A stretch of DNA of 64,000 nucleotides from Neodiprion pinetum (GCF_021155775.2 NC_060233.1:42635609-42699608); one strand, 5' to 3'; counted from the first letter of the stretch, positions 1 through 14,200 are shown. Notes: generated by a model not told the origin, from the letters alone. Numbers and translations are program-made.

Positions 1-3000
1 CGATTAGTCACGTTCGACGTTAATTTATATCCAATTTCAACATCGTCTGAGAATACGGATTATCGGGGAAAGTCAAACGGCTGTCTCAAGTGACGGGTAA
101 AAAAATACGGGGACACTTCGAGTCTGCGCCTGATTGGGTGTTCAAAAGCTCGAAAAATTGCCGGGCTGTGAGAGCTTTCACAGTCGTAACTTAATAACTC
201 CACATTCGCTCGTATCTTTGCTGTTGTTACTGTCTGTATTACGCGGACGCGACATCCATCGGCAAATGTCGGTTCAGCCATTAGTATTACACGTGTAAGG
301 AAATGTATTACGATAGGCAGGAGGGTCGTTACCGGCACTTTACGCAGTTTGCATTCTTAATCGAGCCGGACGTAAATTTCTCACCGAGGCCAATTTTACG
401 CCTCCTACGCGGATTTTAGAGCTCTCCGAAAGGTGTACAAACTTTTTCTCTCCCTTCGCAAGCCTCGCTTTTCTCGTTCCTTCCTCCATTCTCGTCGCAA
501 ATCCTCTCGAAAACGCGTAAATTATTCCGTTATGCTACGGTAAAAATTATTTTTTTCTCGACTCGTTAGCCTTCAAAATTATGGATATGCTCTTACGGGC
601 AAAGAAATCGATCGAAATTGAGATAACCTTACGGATCTCAAGTGATTCGGATTAAAATATTGATTTTTCAATGCCGAAATATTTTCTAAAGGCTGAAGTT
701 TTGCAAAATTGTTCGACAGACGAGAAATAATTCGAGATTCGAAATTAGGCAATGCGTCTGGGTTTATGGATACCGGATAATCGCGATTCTAGAACTGAAA
801 CGGAATCCCGAGAGGGTCACGTTTCAACGATTTATACGCCAGCGAGTATCGAGTATCATTGAAAATTCGCCTAGGTATAATTTATCCTCGTGTCCTCGAG
901 TTTAAGCGGGTCGCTCGCAGAATACACACGTAGAGAAAATTAATTTCTCGTCGATTTTATCGGGCGTTCTAGCGCCGCGTGTTCCCAGAGCAAGCTCGTC
1001 GAATATATTTTCACGAGATCTTCCACCGTCCCCGACAAGGGTTGTTTGCGTAGGTAAGTGAGAAAGTGAAACCCGGACACGCAGCGGCGCAATCGGTCCT
1101 TCAAGCAAAGCTCCAAGAGCAGCAGCGCCCGTTTTACACGGTTGAACCCGCGTTCGGCGAGTAATTCGCGATGTCTGCTTACACCGCGCAGGGTAAATAT
1201 GAGGTGCCTGCCGCAGTTTGGCGAAAAATAGACCGGCAATAAAACAGGAACGACGAGAAGGTTCCAAGTCGACGCGGCGAAGGCTTTGTTGCGGCCTCTG
1301 CGTTTAAGCTACGTGTTGCCGGTGCAAAAAGGAGTAGAAAATGTATTTGCAAAGTGCAAAAGTTGGGGGAAAACTTTGAGGTGAAAAATTCCCCAAGGCA
1401 CGGGTGACCCGGGAGTAAAAAGGTGTGAATGTATAAACAAAGTAAAAGAAAGTCGACCGTTGGAGTTGTAAACCGAGAAAATAGCGGCGAGAAAAGAGTT
1501 ATCTTATTTCATCTTTTCACGCATTTTCCCCCGCAAGGGTTTCCCTGTTTTTACACCCTGCAACTCTTCACGCTCCCATTCTCATGCTAATATCATTCGC
1601 CGCGTTTTTCCGAACCGAACAATTTTCCGTTACACTCGCGGAGGAAGACAAAAAATTTTTTACCTCTCTGACGGTTTTATCTCCGCTCTTCGTCCCTTTG
1701 TTACGTTTTACGATTATTCAACATCGTCGCGGTGTATATTTTCACACCGAGCTCGACAATGCAAGCTCGATAAATTTATTTCAAAGGTCCGGTTTTTCGC
1801 AGATGTGCTTTACATTCAATTGACGAAATTACATACCCAAAATGCAAGGCTGTTCTACTTCCATTACAATTAGACTCGTGCACTTTTGTCACGAAAACGA
1901 ACGACTCGAAACACGAAATTTTTCCTTCGCAACGGCGAATTTCGTACAAACGCAAGGACGTCGCTGCTCCGGCTCATCCAGCAGGATGCAGTCCCAGGAT
2001 CGAGGGATGTAATTACGTCATAAAGCTCCCACCCCGTCGTGATAGGATCTGAAATCCAGTTCAAGACTGTTGGAGCGGGAGATTTCAGCGACGATTATTC
2101 GCAGCTAATCAAATTAAACGGACGGAAACGAGAACTAGAGAAACAACTGTGAAGTAAGCCGCCGTCTGGCGAATCGTGGAGAGCAAACGGAAGCACGGAT
2201 GCCTACGAAGCTGGGATCACGTATCTCGGCGATATTTCGCTAATGAAAAGCGGCACCGAGCTCATCTCAAAGCATTTCTCGTCACGGATCTCAAATGCAT
2301 CCTGCATACGGTTTGATGATCAAGCTCGAACTGCGGAGTGATGAGAAACTGCACCCGCAGATGTTTCAAAATACAGAGAAGCTTGCGGAGTAGCGGAGAA
2401 CGGCTTTGGTTCCGAAAGCTCTCCTCGCTAACAACGTCCTCGGTGATTTTCCCTACGCTTTGTTCCCCGAAAGCATCGCAACGCACGGATCCATGTCTAG
2501 ATGAGGATCGAGACGGTGATTAGTCGGATAATAATTTCCGCGAAATAGCGAGTCGCGCCACCGTTTCGAGAGACCCTTGAGTATCTGAATTTCCCATTCC
2601 CGATCGTTACTTCCCGGAGCATGACGTAAAAATCGGGGCTGCTCATTTTCGGTAATTCCTTAAACTCGCCGGCGGACACGCGGCATTCGATCAGGCATTT
2701 TTTACCTCGTCACGAACAGCGGCCGTTAACTTCCGCCCGCAGGATCGCTTCCGGTAAAATTTCCGTCCAGCCGTACAAACAATGAGAGAAAAGCCGATGC
2801 TGTTCTGAGTGTCCCGGATTTATACCATCGGGACGTGAATTTCCCGGGGATTTGACAGCGGAAAAAATATCTATGACAACGGTGAGAGCCGTCCTTCGAT
2901 AAATCATTGCGATCCGGCCGAAACTGTCCTCTCGCCATTCGCCAAACTTGATTCTCCTCGTCAAATACCCGCGTCTTGTTTACTCTGGTAAGAACTTTCA

Positions 3001-4075
3001 GGAGCGAATGTCTTTCAAACCTACTTGCGTCCCAAATACACCGCATCCCAAGATTCACGTTTCCATCCACGTAACCTTCCCACCATTCTTTCGTACGAAG
3101 CTTCTGCGGCTGACAGGCGTGAGTTTGGTGGACAAATGGAGTGATCGAAGATCGGAACACCCGATCTTTAGCTGGGTAGATACGATCATTAACTACCGGA
3201 GCTTGGAGTTCCGGCTGTCTGAGTTTGGCTGTAGAAAAATCGCGATTCGATCGAAGAATCGACGAGACGGAGGTTTTTTTACTCGCGCTTACGATTTCAC
3301 CTCGGATATGGCGGTTAATCCGAAGAAACGGGGTCCGATTGATTCGTGATGAGAAAAATCAATCTTTGCTTGAAAAAATGATACAAAAAAAAAATAACAA
3401 AGAATATTCAGGGCCGGCTGACCTTGAGACCCGATAAATAGCGTCAAGCCCAGCAAAAGCGAGCTTCCAGCTTTCGTCCCCTTCGCATTCGGTCCTCTCC
3501 GTGCCAGCGACGACGCCGGTATCCGGTGGCCAACTTCGTAATTCTCGAAGTCGTATGTTTCGACGTTCCACTCAGGGGTCTGTCTCGTCATGGAAGTTAT
3601 TGCCTCGACGGGTCACTCCGCTCGTATTCCGGTCACATATTTTTCCCCCTCGGTATAGTTGACCTGTTTTTCAGTCCCTCCTGCCCCGAATTTTAATGGA
3701 ATCTCATTTTCATTTAGATATCAAAAACTCGGCGATACCTCTCACTGGCTAACTTGTGCGTAACGTTGTTCCGCCAATTTCATATCGGTGAAAAGGGATC
3801 GCTAAAAACAAGGGTAAAAAGAAAGAATAAGGGTGAGGCGAGCGAAGTCCGCAAGATTAGATTAACTTCCCCGAGTGTTCGGATCGCACGAACGCATACG
3901 CGAGAAATGAAATAGTTTTGGCAAACCGCAGGAAGTGTAAAGTGTATTGGAAGCGAAAATCTCGGCACGAATAACTCAGAGAGCTTTTCGTAATTCCGAT
4001 GACAAAGTCGTCGCTTCCAAGACTGATCGCGCTATCCAGCGCGTAATTCGCGTAAATTGAATTCGTTGCAAGCTG
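1..4075. other. Gene-free stretch
   Basis: I see no recognisable coding exon, RNA gene or transposon terminus here. The open frames are short, lack family motifs and are not linked by convincing splice sites. The downstream boundary is the poly(A) signal of the MBF2-family gene. Distant exons or introns of an unseen gene cannot be excluded. Confidence 0.5.
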
Positions 4076-4079
4076 ATTA

Positions 4080-4085
4080 TTTATT
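4080..4085 (-). terminator. Poly(A) signal of the MBF2-family gene
   Basis: The minus strand reads AATAAA here, 56 nt past the stop codon at 4141. This is the expected position for cleavage and polyadenylation of this short transcript. Confidence 0.75.
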
Positions 4086-4140
4086 GTGAAAAAATACAAA
4101 ATTCCAACAGTCGCCGGACGCGAAAATTCTCGGGGTTCGC

Positions 4141-4678
4141 TCAACGGCCGTAAATTTCTACGAAGAAGTTGATTCCGTGACCACGCTGACTCTTGAAGCG
4201 AAGGGTTACGTTCCGGTTTCCGGGTCCGCCGTATGTGATCGATGCGTACGCTCCATTGCCGTTGGTCTTCTGGTCCAAGGCTTTTACCTGCGTGATGTTC
4301 TCGCGGTTCAGAGTATGGAAAGTTACCTCCTTCGTCACGATCTGCAGCCAAGAACTCGACTTAAGGACCACCTGAAAGTAAGAGGCAATGCTGCAGCGGA
4401 TTCGAAGGGCGAATACCGGTCCCAAGCCCAGCCCGGAAGTCAAATCCGGACGAAGCGACGACGGATTATTGCTTCGAAATTAATTCCCGACCGATTACCT
4501 GCTGGCTCAGAAGACGATCGGCGAACAATCTCGTTCCCACGATCAAATGATGAGAGGCATTGGCGGGCAGAGCTTTGCCCTGATAGGCGAGCGGCAAGGC
4601 GTTTGGTCCGAAGGAAACGTTGGTCGTGGCGACGAGGCCGACGGCGAAGATCAGGGCGAAAGAAGCTTTCCTTAGCAT
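4141..4678 (-). CDS. MBF2-family secreted peptide (salivary secreted peptide-like), 136 aa
   Basis: This encodes a small secreted protein of the insect MBF2 family, many members of which are annotated 'probable salivary secreted peptide'; the molecular role is not settled. There are two coding exons. Exon 1 (4678-4499, 60 codons) has an N-terminal signal peptide (MLRKASFALIFAVGLVATT) and the family's HHLIVGTRL segment. Exon 2 (4371-4141, 76 aa) carries the diagnostic C-terminal core: ITQVKALDQKTNGNGAYASI, then GGPGNRNVTLRFKSQRGHG and the end INFFVEIYGR. The donor CAG|GTAATC and acceptor TTTCAG|GTGG join in phase 0. The ATG at 4678 is the only Met ahead of the hydrophobic segment. A 5'UTR intron, TATA box, initiator and AATAAA are all in place, so the gene looks complete and functional. 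Family assignment comes from recognised motifs, not from a search. Confidence 0.9.
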
Positions 4679-4685
4679 CGCGATC

Positions 4686-4787
4686 CTGGGTTTTTGTTTA
4701 ACGTTGTGTAATTCCTCCCGCTAACCGATAGAGTCACGGACTTATGGCGCCGGTTCGGGGAACAAAAAGACGGCAGCGATTACTTAC
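4686..4787 (-). other. 5'UTR intron of the MBF2-family gene
   Basis: The minus strand has a GTAAGT donor at 4787-4782 and a pyrimidine-poor but usable CCCAG acceptor ending at 4686. This gives a 102-bp intron eight bases before the start codon. The first exon (about 4812-4788) would be only some 25 nt. It is inferred from splice consensus alone. Confidence 0.6.
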
Positions 4788-4807
4788 ACTCAAGTACAGC
4801 TGTTGGG

Positions 4808-4842
4808 CGACTGAGGACGAGGTCTTTGCCTTTGTATTTATA
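4808..4842 (-). promoter_or_regulatory. Core promoter of the MBF2-family gene (TATA + TCAGT initiator)
   Basis: The minus strand has TATAAATA at 4842-4835 and the arthropod initiator TCAGT at 4814-4810. The initiator A (4812) lies 30 nt from the first T of the TATA box, the canonical spacing. This predicts a transcription start at about 4812. Confidence 0.75.
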
Positions 4843-4862
4843 ACCGATTCTCCTCGCGCGGT

Positions 4863-4938
4863 CTTATCTCCATCTCTGATGTACCGCGGTGCAGACAAAG
4901 ATAAGGCGCATCGGTGTTTGCATTCCGAAATCTTATCT
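4863..4938. promoter_or_regulatory. Cluster of three GATA-like sites upstream of the MBF2-family gene
   Basis: Three copies of AGATAAG or its complement CTTATCT lie at 4863-4869, 4899-4905 and 4932-4938, within 100 bp upstream of the TATA box. Such clusters often mark gut or fat-body genes controlled by GATA factors in insects. The motifs are seen directly; their function is inferred. Confidence 0.5.
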
Positions 4939-4944
4939 CGAAAT

Positions 4945-7900
4945 TCCATTCCGATCTTACAGCAGGGGGAACAACGCGCTGTTAACGGAGTCGAGGAAAA
5001 AAATCGACATCTAATCTCTCGAGTACCCAGAAATCTATCGGCTTATCGATGTAATTGTTTTTCAGGATTTTCACTTGTTTTCGACAATTTTTAACCGTGT
5101 TACCTTGATCGATGATTGCTCGAACTTTCGACTTGTTGCACAAATCCGTGTTCGTTTCAGGCAGACTCGAGTAAAAATAATGACTTCGTCATCACGATAT
5201 CATGTAAAGTAACTCGTACGCATCGTTTTCACAATCGTTTACGGTCAAACAATTACGCACTGCATCAGTTACGATTACACCGACATTTCTTCTATGGAAT
5301 ATTGGCCAAGTTTTAGCTTCGTGAACGATCTCACGGTTGATTCGATGATTTCAAACAGCAACCAAAGCTGCCTCGACAACAATTTAATGCTCGAAGTCTT
5401 GCAGGGAGCAAAAGCAAACAATCGCGTAATTTATTTCTCAGTAACGCGTTATCTCAATTGTGTCATTTGAAAAATTTCGGGGAATTCCGCTTACAGTCAG
5501 CAGTTTCACGACTATTATTAGCTCCCGATTGCCTGCTGCGTTGAATCACGAGTGTTAAATATTTCCAGTTGAATTCCTTATCGCACCATGCATATATATA
5601 TCCGTGACACGAGTGGAAAACAGAACGACTATCACGGTCAGAGATAAGTTTGAGCAACGACTAATAGAACTGTTACCAGCGATACGCGATAGATTAATAA
5701 ACAAAAGTATAGTGAAAAAGTTTCAACTACACGAGCATGAATTTCTCTCGTCAACTTGGAGAAAGAACGAGAAAATCGGCTTATCGATTAACGACGCGAC
5801 GCGAACTGGATTCTGGGTCTATTCATTTGGTGAGGAGTTTGACTCGAGTAACGACTCGAAAACGTGGAAGGGAAACTTTCGCGGAAACACGCTGCAGGAA
5901 TAACGTAGACTCTTAGTTTCCGCTCGTAACGCATAACGTATTACGTGATGAGTATCAAGTTCGGCAAAGTTGGGAGGACGAATTTAATTGCGTAATAGCT
6001 GCCTGTAAGAAGGCATGCTATTATCAAAATCCGTATCTCGAATGAGAAGCACGCGGTGCAATCAGCCGACTGACGCAAGCGAATGGGATTGGCAATATCC
6101 GAGAATACCTTTACCTTTTATTAAAGTTACCCGTCCAACTTGCTTCCCCGCATCGCAAATCCGGCCCGACGACAGGAAGAGAAAACCTCCGGCAGCCTCG
6201 TATCTGTTTCTCGGAGATAACGAACCGCTCCATATTATTTCGACAGATGAATCCCTCCGCACACAGCCGGAATGTACATCTCAGTTGTCGGTATGTCAGC
6301 AGGTAGGAGTGAATTTTCATTTGCAGCTTGAGAAACTCTGAGTGGAAAACGTTGTGTCGGTAAATCACATTAATAGAACTGCGCTTGAAATTTAGACTCT
6401 TCGGTCTATTTGTTTGGGAAATCTCACTTCATCAGACCTGAGAACGCGAAACTTTCAAACTCGAAAGAAATTGCTTCGCAGCCGCGAATCTCCCTCGAGA
6501 ACTGATCGAGGTATCTATTATGAACAAGATCCAGGCAGTGCTTGATTCGTTTCTTGCTTGCGTTACGTGCACGCTGCGCGATGGCAAGTCTCGCAGATTC
6601 CCGCAGGATTTTACTTCAAAGGCTTCGTTATTATAAAATTCCATCGAGACGCAGGGCGGAGATATTCAGAAATACCTGTTTCCATCGTAAATCCTCGCGT
6701 GATTGATGAATTCGCTGATTACTGCGCAAAAGCAATCGCAGGTAGCTGCATACACGCGAAAAGCTCAACGCGCAAAGCTCCTTATTAGCTCAGGTACCTA
6801 CCGACATTTCCGCATCGACAAATAAGGGATAATTCCACTCTAGGATTTAGGAAAATTCGATTATTTTTATTTGAATCTTTTTTTTTTTTGGCTTAAACAA
6901 TGTTTTAGGGTCATCCAGTTGGTCTTCTGGTGAACAAATTTTTTTAAAAGGTTCAATTCTCGATTTGTCACAGTGCTCGTAAAACCTTAAACTCATTTTC
7001 CTCGAAATGACTTTTTTCAAACTGGGAGTACAGATAACTTGAACACCGTTGCACGGATCGATTTGAAATTTAACGGTAGTTTCACAATTATATTCTCTAT
7101 GGAAGTGTCCAGCCGTTATTTATTTAATGTAAACTTATTTCTTATCAACAATCTACTGCTTATTTTGTGGCCAAAAATCGATTCATTTCTTTAAAAGTGC
7201 ACAATTTCACAAAATTTGATTTGAAAAAACCCTCACGCAGTTCCATAGTCAACAGTATATAGGTTACAACATTTTTTGGTTCTTCGTTCCGGGCCTTATA
7301 CTTTACGAGAAATCCGTCCTCCGGTGAATGAGTTTTAAGGAAAGGCGATTTCCAAGATTGGCTCTGTCGCCGTCATTTTGCATCAAGTGGATGATGATAG
7401 TTTTTTTTGTCGTCATCCTTAAATACGCGTCAAACAAACCCTCGGAAAAGAAATTCTACACCTTTTTTCATACCCCCAAAATAAATCGTCAAACGGGCCA
7501 TTTTTCAGCAGTTAGAGTGGAGTTATCTCTTAATTCGACCGATGACACGCCGCATCGAGACTTCCAGGTTTCACTCCATCAGGTGCAACGTTGTCTTGTT
7601 TATTCAACTGGTATCCCGCTTTTCCAAGCGAACCGTTTCCGGCAGATCGGAGTGTCAATGTTTGTTCGCGTCTACGGTAATCAATCGAACAACCGGTACG
7701 ATATACCAGCTGAAAATTTCTACATCGCGTCATCCGGTCGAAGAGTTCGTGTGAAACGGGAGTTTATCGCTTCGTTCAAGCTCGATATCGCGAAAACGTG
7801 AATTTCTGAAAAGTTTCATACAAACGCTGCGAAAGCCCCGCGGGAATCCGTCATTCACAGTCATTTTGAAAGTCAGCAGTATCGGCTGACCATTGTGGAG

Positions 7901-10900
7901 AGAGAATCTCGATGGGACGCCTGGATGCCGGGATACGAGCGAGGCAGAAGCGTGTTATTATACTTAACGGGGTCCCCGAACGTCTCGGAGGGAAATCCCC
8001 TGGGAGCCCAGGTTTCACCCTTGAATTTATAAGGCGAACGGTCCTTCGTCTCACGGCGTTTGCTCAGGGAAACTGGAGCAGCGTTGACGCTCGGTAATAT
8101 TCCCCCCCTCGTTCCCCGCTCTTCTCATCCTTCCGTTGAATTTGAATCGCCGTGTAGCCGCGGCGTCGACGATACAGGCGACCGTCGACGTTTCGTCTCC
8201 GGAGCCGATTGCCCGCAACCCAATTCCCCCCGGGATCCGGAGAGCCTGGTCTGTAAATTCCGGTCCCTCGGGCACGTTTGACGTCGGGAGGGACAGTTGG
8301 GCTTCGGCTCTCTATCGTTTCCACGGATAAATCGGGGGAAGCTTGTTCAATGTTCGAATAAATCTCCCGCCGGAGCCGAGTCCCTCCCGGATCAGCGCGT
8401 GGTTTCACCCTTGTCAACAACGGCCTTTAGTTTTCATCGCGACGCAGAAAAAGCTGCGTCGCCTTTCGGGCACCGACGCCTCAGAGATCAATCGGCGAGA
8501 TTACGACGGTCGATGAGAAACGAGACATTTTGCGGCGATTAAAGTTTGAGAACAGGGGCGGGAAGTCAGGGCTTACTTCTGCCTTTGACGTATAATCTCG
8601 TTGTAAGGTCCGAGTAAATGCACCTCGCCAAGAATTTTGATCCCTCCCTCTCTCCCCGGTTATCTCGCCCTTGCGACGAATATCTGACGTCTCCAAGCGC
8701 CGGTAGAAAGTGGGATACCGGCAGGTTAATTGCTCGATTACATCGAGGCAGTTTGAATAAATTTTCTCACCTACGTTCACGCGAGAACCACGATGCAGGC
8801 TATAAGACCGTGCCACTTCGCAGAGACAAAGCGCGGCGCGCGAACTTAAGGAAAATAAACAAGACTGGGGGTGAATGAATAAGGGAGGGTTAATAGGCAA
8901 GGAGGTGCAACGAGACGACGAATGGAATACGGAATGGAAGAGGAATTTATTTATCCATGGGAATACATCCCTGGCTGGTGAAATTGGGGAAAAAATGAAA
9001 ACTAAAATTGCGGTTAAAGTAACTTTGAAGAATGAACATATTTCGCGAATGAAACGAATCGGAAGAGGGAAGTCGGTACGACCAAAGCTGCGAAAACAAA
9101 TGCCGGTAGAAATTAAAGCGTGGCTTGTAATAACTGTCATTAAAAATAACTCGAATCCACTGCAGCGGTGCGGGAGTGAAACGAGATGTACAAACGAGAT
9201 CTGTGGTTCAAAAGACGCCGTTTATTCCCTCTATTATACGACTCGGCGCTGGGCGAGCAGAATTGAGTTCGTTAAGACGTGATACTGGTGCAGCGGTTGA
9301 AACGCGGCGGATTTCCACTCTCGGACTTGGCAGAGTTTCAGGAAAATCTAATACGAAGAAGCCAGAATCCAGGATTCAACGGGGAAAGAAAAGCGGAACG
9401 AAATGAGGGGGAGGAAAAATTGGATCGACGACGAAATGAATTGGAAAGAAAAAGACCGCTCGTCCGGTTGATCCATTTTCAATGACCAGGTTATTAAGCG
9501 GATTAAGGCCTCGTTTCTCCCCGTCGGAAACCGAACGCCGATCTTTTTTCACTGTTTATTGATCACGTCACGCTTTTAGGTCGTATGAAAAGAATAAACG
9601 GGTTGGGACGACCGCCGACCGAGGGTCGAAAGAGAGTGAATTGAAGGGCGAGGATAGGCCGAGACGAAAAGTCTTCGCCATTCAGTCTCGGGTGGGATTT
9701 ACAGCCGCGTAAAGCCCTGGACGAAATACCGCAAGGAGTCTGAAGATTCGCTCCCCGCGACTCGGGTCTCGACACAACAAACGCTGTCGTCTGTTGAAAA
9801 CGTCGCGGTTGACGCGCGACACGATTTATCAAGATTGATGGTGGATGCGTCTCTTCGAAATGATGAAACCCGAAAGAAAATCGACAGGCTAGAATTGATA
9901 CGGAGCACGGATAAATATCGGTCCGCGGTCGTCTTTCGATACCCTTGAAAACTTTTCTGATAGATGCCTAATTATCAGTCCGCGGTATCCGGTGAAATAT
10001 ATATGGATATATGTTTTTTTTTTTTTTCACACAGATCCTGAAAAAGGTAGGGAATTTCCTCGGCCTGATGTGGCAACAAAAAGTGCAATTAGGTACCTTT
10101 TCAAGTCCTGTCTAGGAATCGGCATCGTTTGGCCGAACGTTGCGTGTCGGTGAGCACTTCGAAGGGCGATCACTGTCGGAATTCGAGCTAATTTATCATT
10201 ACGTGCCGCGCGAAAATAGCCCCGAAGGGTCGGGTAATTGAAATGAAAATAGGTAACAAAAAATGGGGGGGCTACTTTATTCTGCTTATTCGACGTTGGA
10301 CGCTGCCGGTGTAACTGATCGTGAATTCCCGGCCTCGAGTATTTTCCCCTCTCGTTGTAGAACATGTGTGCAGGTACGTACATACATGTACGTTTTATCC
10401 ACTTCGGCTCGCCTCGATTTACCCGTCTGACAATGAGTTGATAAATTATTACTCGTAACCAGAATAGAATAGATTCCCCCTTGTTGTTGTTACATACTCC
10501 GTTCGTTGAAGCGACTCGATAAACGTTGATAGAAAAAAAAATAAAAAAATCACAGCTGCCGTAAAGAATAGAATTTTGGAACGTGTGCCGTGAAAGAGAA
10601 CGTCTACTTTCATTGTTAGCCAAAAAGCATAGGCGTGAACGATTGTTGAAAAGAAAAAGCGTACGAAAAACGTTTCAGACAATTTATGGGGAAAGGCTGC
10701 AGATGTATATTTTCAACCCAATTTTTACGTTCTCTTCGTAATGACGCGTGAATTACCTTACAAGAAAACGGAGAAGAGTGATCATTAGAGTCAGATTTCC
10801 TGCGTAAAAAAAACTTGGACGCTGAAAGAGATAAAAGTCGAGAACTCACTCATCGATAACCAACAACGATCATCCAAGTTTTCAGACGCGCTGATCGGTT

Positions 10901-11240
10901 ATCCATATATTTTTACGATTTGTATAAACGTGAAAAATATCTCTCGGATATTAACTTGCTTTTTTTTTCTTGGTTCCAAGACGCAAAGAAATCGTTGGAT
11001 GCCAGACAGTCAGTCCAGACGGTGTCTAGAAAAATATTATAATTTTCACCGTGAAAGACTGCTGCGTACCAACCACTTTCCGCGGATTAGATCACATCGG
11101 TATATAAAGGTATACAAGTCGGTTCGTCAGGTCAAACGGGACGCGTTTTTCTCTTTCCTTGCTAAGAATCGATTGACGCAAACAGGCGTCGAACAAATAA
11201 GGAGAAAAAAGTAAAGCAGGTGAGAGAAAGAGAGATAGAG

Positions 11241-11271
<31 letters not shown>

Positions 11272-14200
11272 GACAAGAAAAGAAAAGAAATAATTGGAGA
11301 AAGAAAACGGGACAAATTTCCAAAGACTTTTGTACCCGCACGGCCAAAACTTTTCCGAAAGTGTAACAAAAGCTCGGGTAACGAGTAGTAGAGGATACAT
11401 CTGTAAGCGCGAAGAGAAAACGCTGCACCCTCGCAGGTTTTATTGGCAAAAGTTGTACTCGTCTCGACTCGTTTATTATTTGACAGTATAATGGCAAAAG
11501 GGTCATTTCGCAAGGGCGGGCGAGTCGCTCCTTCATAAATAATCGAGGCAAATGGCTTTGGGGCCTGGGTAGAAGAGACGCCGCGACAGGTTCTCCAAGT
11601 TCGAGTCCCCGGGGGTGAAGCCTGGAAGAACCCGACTCCATTCTCTTCTGCCCTGGGAGAGAAACGTGCCGTCTTGTCGTCGCTGTAGCTTCTGATATTC
11701 CCTCGGCCCCTCGGCCTGACCCTTCGAATCATCCCCTCGCTTCCAAAACCGTATCGCCGTCGAGTTTCCGCGAGCTTATGAAGCCTCCTCGTTAGTCACT
11801 CCCCATTCTGTACATCGAAAAACGATAAAGTAAGAACCCGACCGCGCGCGGCGCGAACCTCTAAGAGCCGAAAGCGTTAGCGAAGAAACCACTCGATTTC
11901 TCGAGGCGCCGCCGCGCGAATTGCGCGGATGAAACTCGACACGGAAATGCTTTTCACTATTCCGCAAGCCGCGACGACGGGGGACACCGAACGAGAAGAA
12001 TAAACAGGGCCTGGCGTAACAGAGGCTGCGATTTTTCAGTCGAGCTACGTTAAAATCTCATCGAATGTCTCGCGTCCGCCGGACCGCGATCGGACATCGC
12101 CGTTTATACGCCCGTTCGCGTCCATAAATTTTGGAAATTAAACGTCACGCGTTGCACCGCAGCGTCACGTCTAGCGTACAGGTACAATTACCCGGTGTAT
12201 ACGTGTAGAAACGATGAAGATTTCACTGGGGGATGACGAATGATCCTCAGAGTCGGACGCTGACGTTGTCGTAACGAAGGTATGCCGGATCGCAATTTCA
12301 TTGCTTGTTCCCACCCCGTGCCCGCGTCGCCGTTTTGCCACGACACGATATGGCCGCCATGGTTCGAATATTTCACCCTGGGATGACCGCGTTAATTATT
12401 CCGAGTGATGCGCATCCCCTCTCGCCCTTTCTCCATCTCTCTCTTTCTCGGATGGAAAACGAACAGGGAATTATAATAATTTTGACAGAAAGTTCGGGGG
12501 CTGAGTTTGAATAAACTCGCGTGTAGATAATATTGTAATAAGGCTAACACCGCATGCATATAAATCAGATTCGTACTTTACATTCCCGTTTCAAGCAGCT
12601 TATATTCATACGCGAACACTAAACACGCTTTCATTTCTTCGCTGGTACAGTTTTCCAATTCCCTTCCAAACTTTTCTTGCTACGTCCCTTCCCGAGGTGC
12701 GTACGCATACACGCGTTGTATGTTATAAAATGCAAGGATCCATTTCGAAGTCGTAGAGGTACGGCATTAGTCACGGACATATGCAAAGGTGAGCGTGCGG
12801 AGAAACGATTTCAATCTCGTTGAAAAGAAAAGTGTAATTTGTCAGTGTCCGCCGAAACTTTTCCATGCCTTGCACCATACAACGCTGATTCTCGTCCGGG
12901 CGTCTCGTTCCCTCCAATATCTTCCGCCTTATTTCTACACTCTCTTTTCCCCTTCACCTTATCTCGTCGATTATAACAGCTCCGAGTATCGGGGATGTGG
13001 CTGCGGTACAATTTCGTTTCAAAGAAATTCTCGCTCCCTCGAAGGAGAGAAGGAGGACCGGAAAAATGTAGGGAAAATGTTGGGAGAAAGCAGCGTTATC
13101 TCGTACAGATATTGCCGGCTTCGCCTCCGACCGATGCACGTCTTGAATTCATAAAGCCTTAGCTTTTCTAGTGTTCGGTTCAACGTACGGCTGACCGTAG
13201 TTTTGCTGGTACCATCTGGAAAACTTGACTGATTTCTACTTTTACCATTAACATGTCCTCTCGAATCTTCTTTCTCGGTTTTCTGAATAAGGTATTTGCT
13301 ATGCACAATTATTCCATCGCAAAGAAAGTTGAGAACAGATGAATAATACAAAATTATCGACCAGTCCCGACAAATACACCGAATTCTAGTTTTTGCTTTT
13401 TCGGAATCTATTCCCGTCAGAGAAAGAGCAGAGTTCCGTCTTTTCCCTTGCTTGTCGTAGTAAAAAATTGAATCCTGATCACTCGAGACTCCGCTCCCCG
13501 AGGTAAAAAAATATTTCAACGGCTGGACGAGAAACCGCGATGTCAGTTCTACGTAACAGACACCGAAAACTTTCACGATTTACTTCGGTGTTTATCCAAC
13601 GTCCACGTTACAGGGATGGTTAGACAATACCTACGAAGATTTGAGATACGCGAGTAATTCTCGATACATAACATGAAACGATAACAACGATATCAATAAA
13701 TTTATAACTTGTATACAAGTTCGACTTTTGAAAAGCAATTCAGACGATATCAAAGTTTTTGGCTCCGTTTCCTAACAACGATTGCTTTTGTATTGAATTG
13801 AAAGTTTGCATCGTTGGTAAAATTGGGGGCATAACTTTCCTAAAAAATTAAAGAACATCGCCGTACCCAAGAAAGTAGTCACAAATTATCTGTCTATCTC
13901 CGTGGCTATTCTCGAAGGCGTTGCACTCCGTGTGCTTTGAACAAATGCGGAGGTATGAAAAACCGTGAACCGTATTTCAAGATTCCTCGCGAGTTCAGGA
14001 AGATCGCGGAAGCAATTCTTCGCCGGCGATTTCGACAGAGTCGTGTAACGAGAAAACGAGGATCTGTTTTCCTTGAAATTTTCCAAAGCCGATACGACGT
14101 CTTGTTCACCGTGTCGGATGGCGGCAGGTTTGCCTCTTTCGAAGTCGTTAGTTTCTCTTCTCCGATTCTTGCCTCGTTGAGGAAAATTGCCACGTTTATG

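Noticed and set aside
3857..4351. 164-residue minus-strand frame
   Set aside because: Overlaps the MBF2 second exon in another frame; a shadow.
7328..7801. 157-residue open frame on the plus strand with a hydrophobic patch
   Set aside because: The hydrophobic segment is internal and charged residues precede it; no homology recognised and no promoter or poly(A) context.
8481..9140. 219-residue open frame on the minus strand
   Set aside because: No signal peptide, domain or splice partner; composition looks like the complement of random sequence.
10027..10623. 198-residue open frame on the minus strand
   Set aside because: No recognised family or motif; a chance frame in AT-balanced DNA.
11101..11130. 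TATATAAAG with TCAG about 26 nt downstream, a possible promoter
   Set aside because: No credible coding sequence or splice donor follows.
11127..11732. Minus-strand frame with long Ser-Leu repeats
   Set aside because: Produced by reading through the GA microsatellite at 11222-11290.
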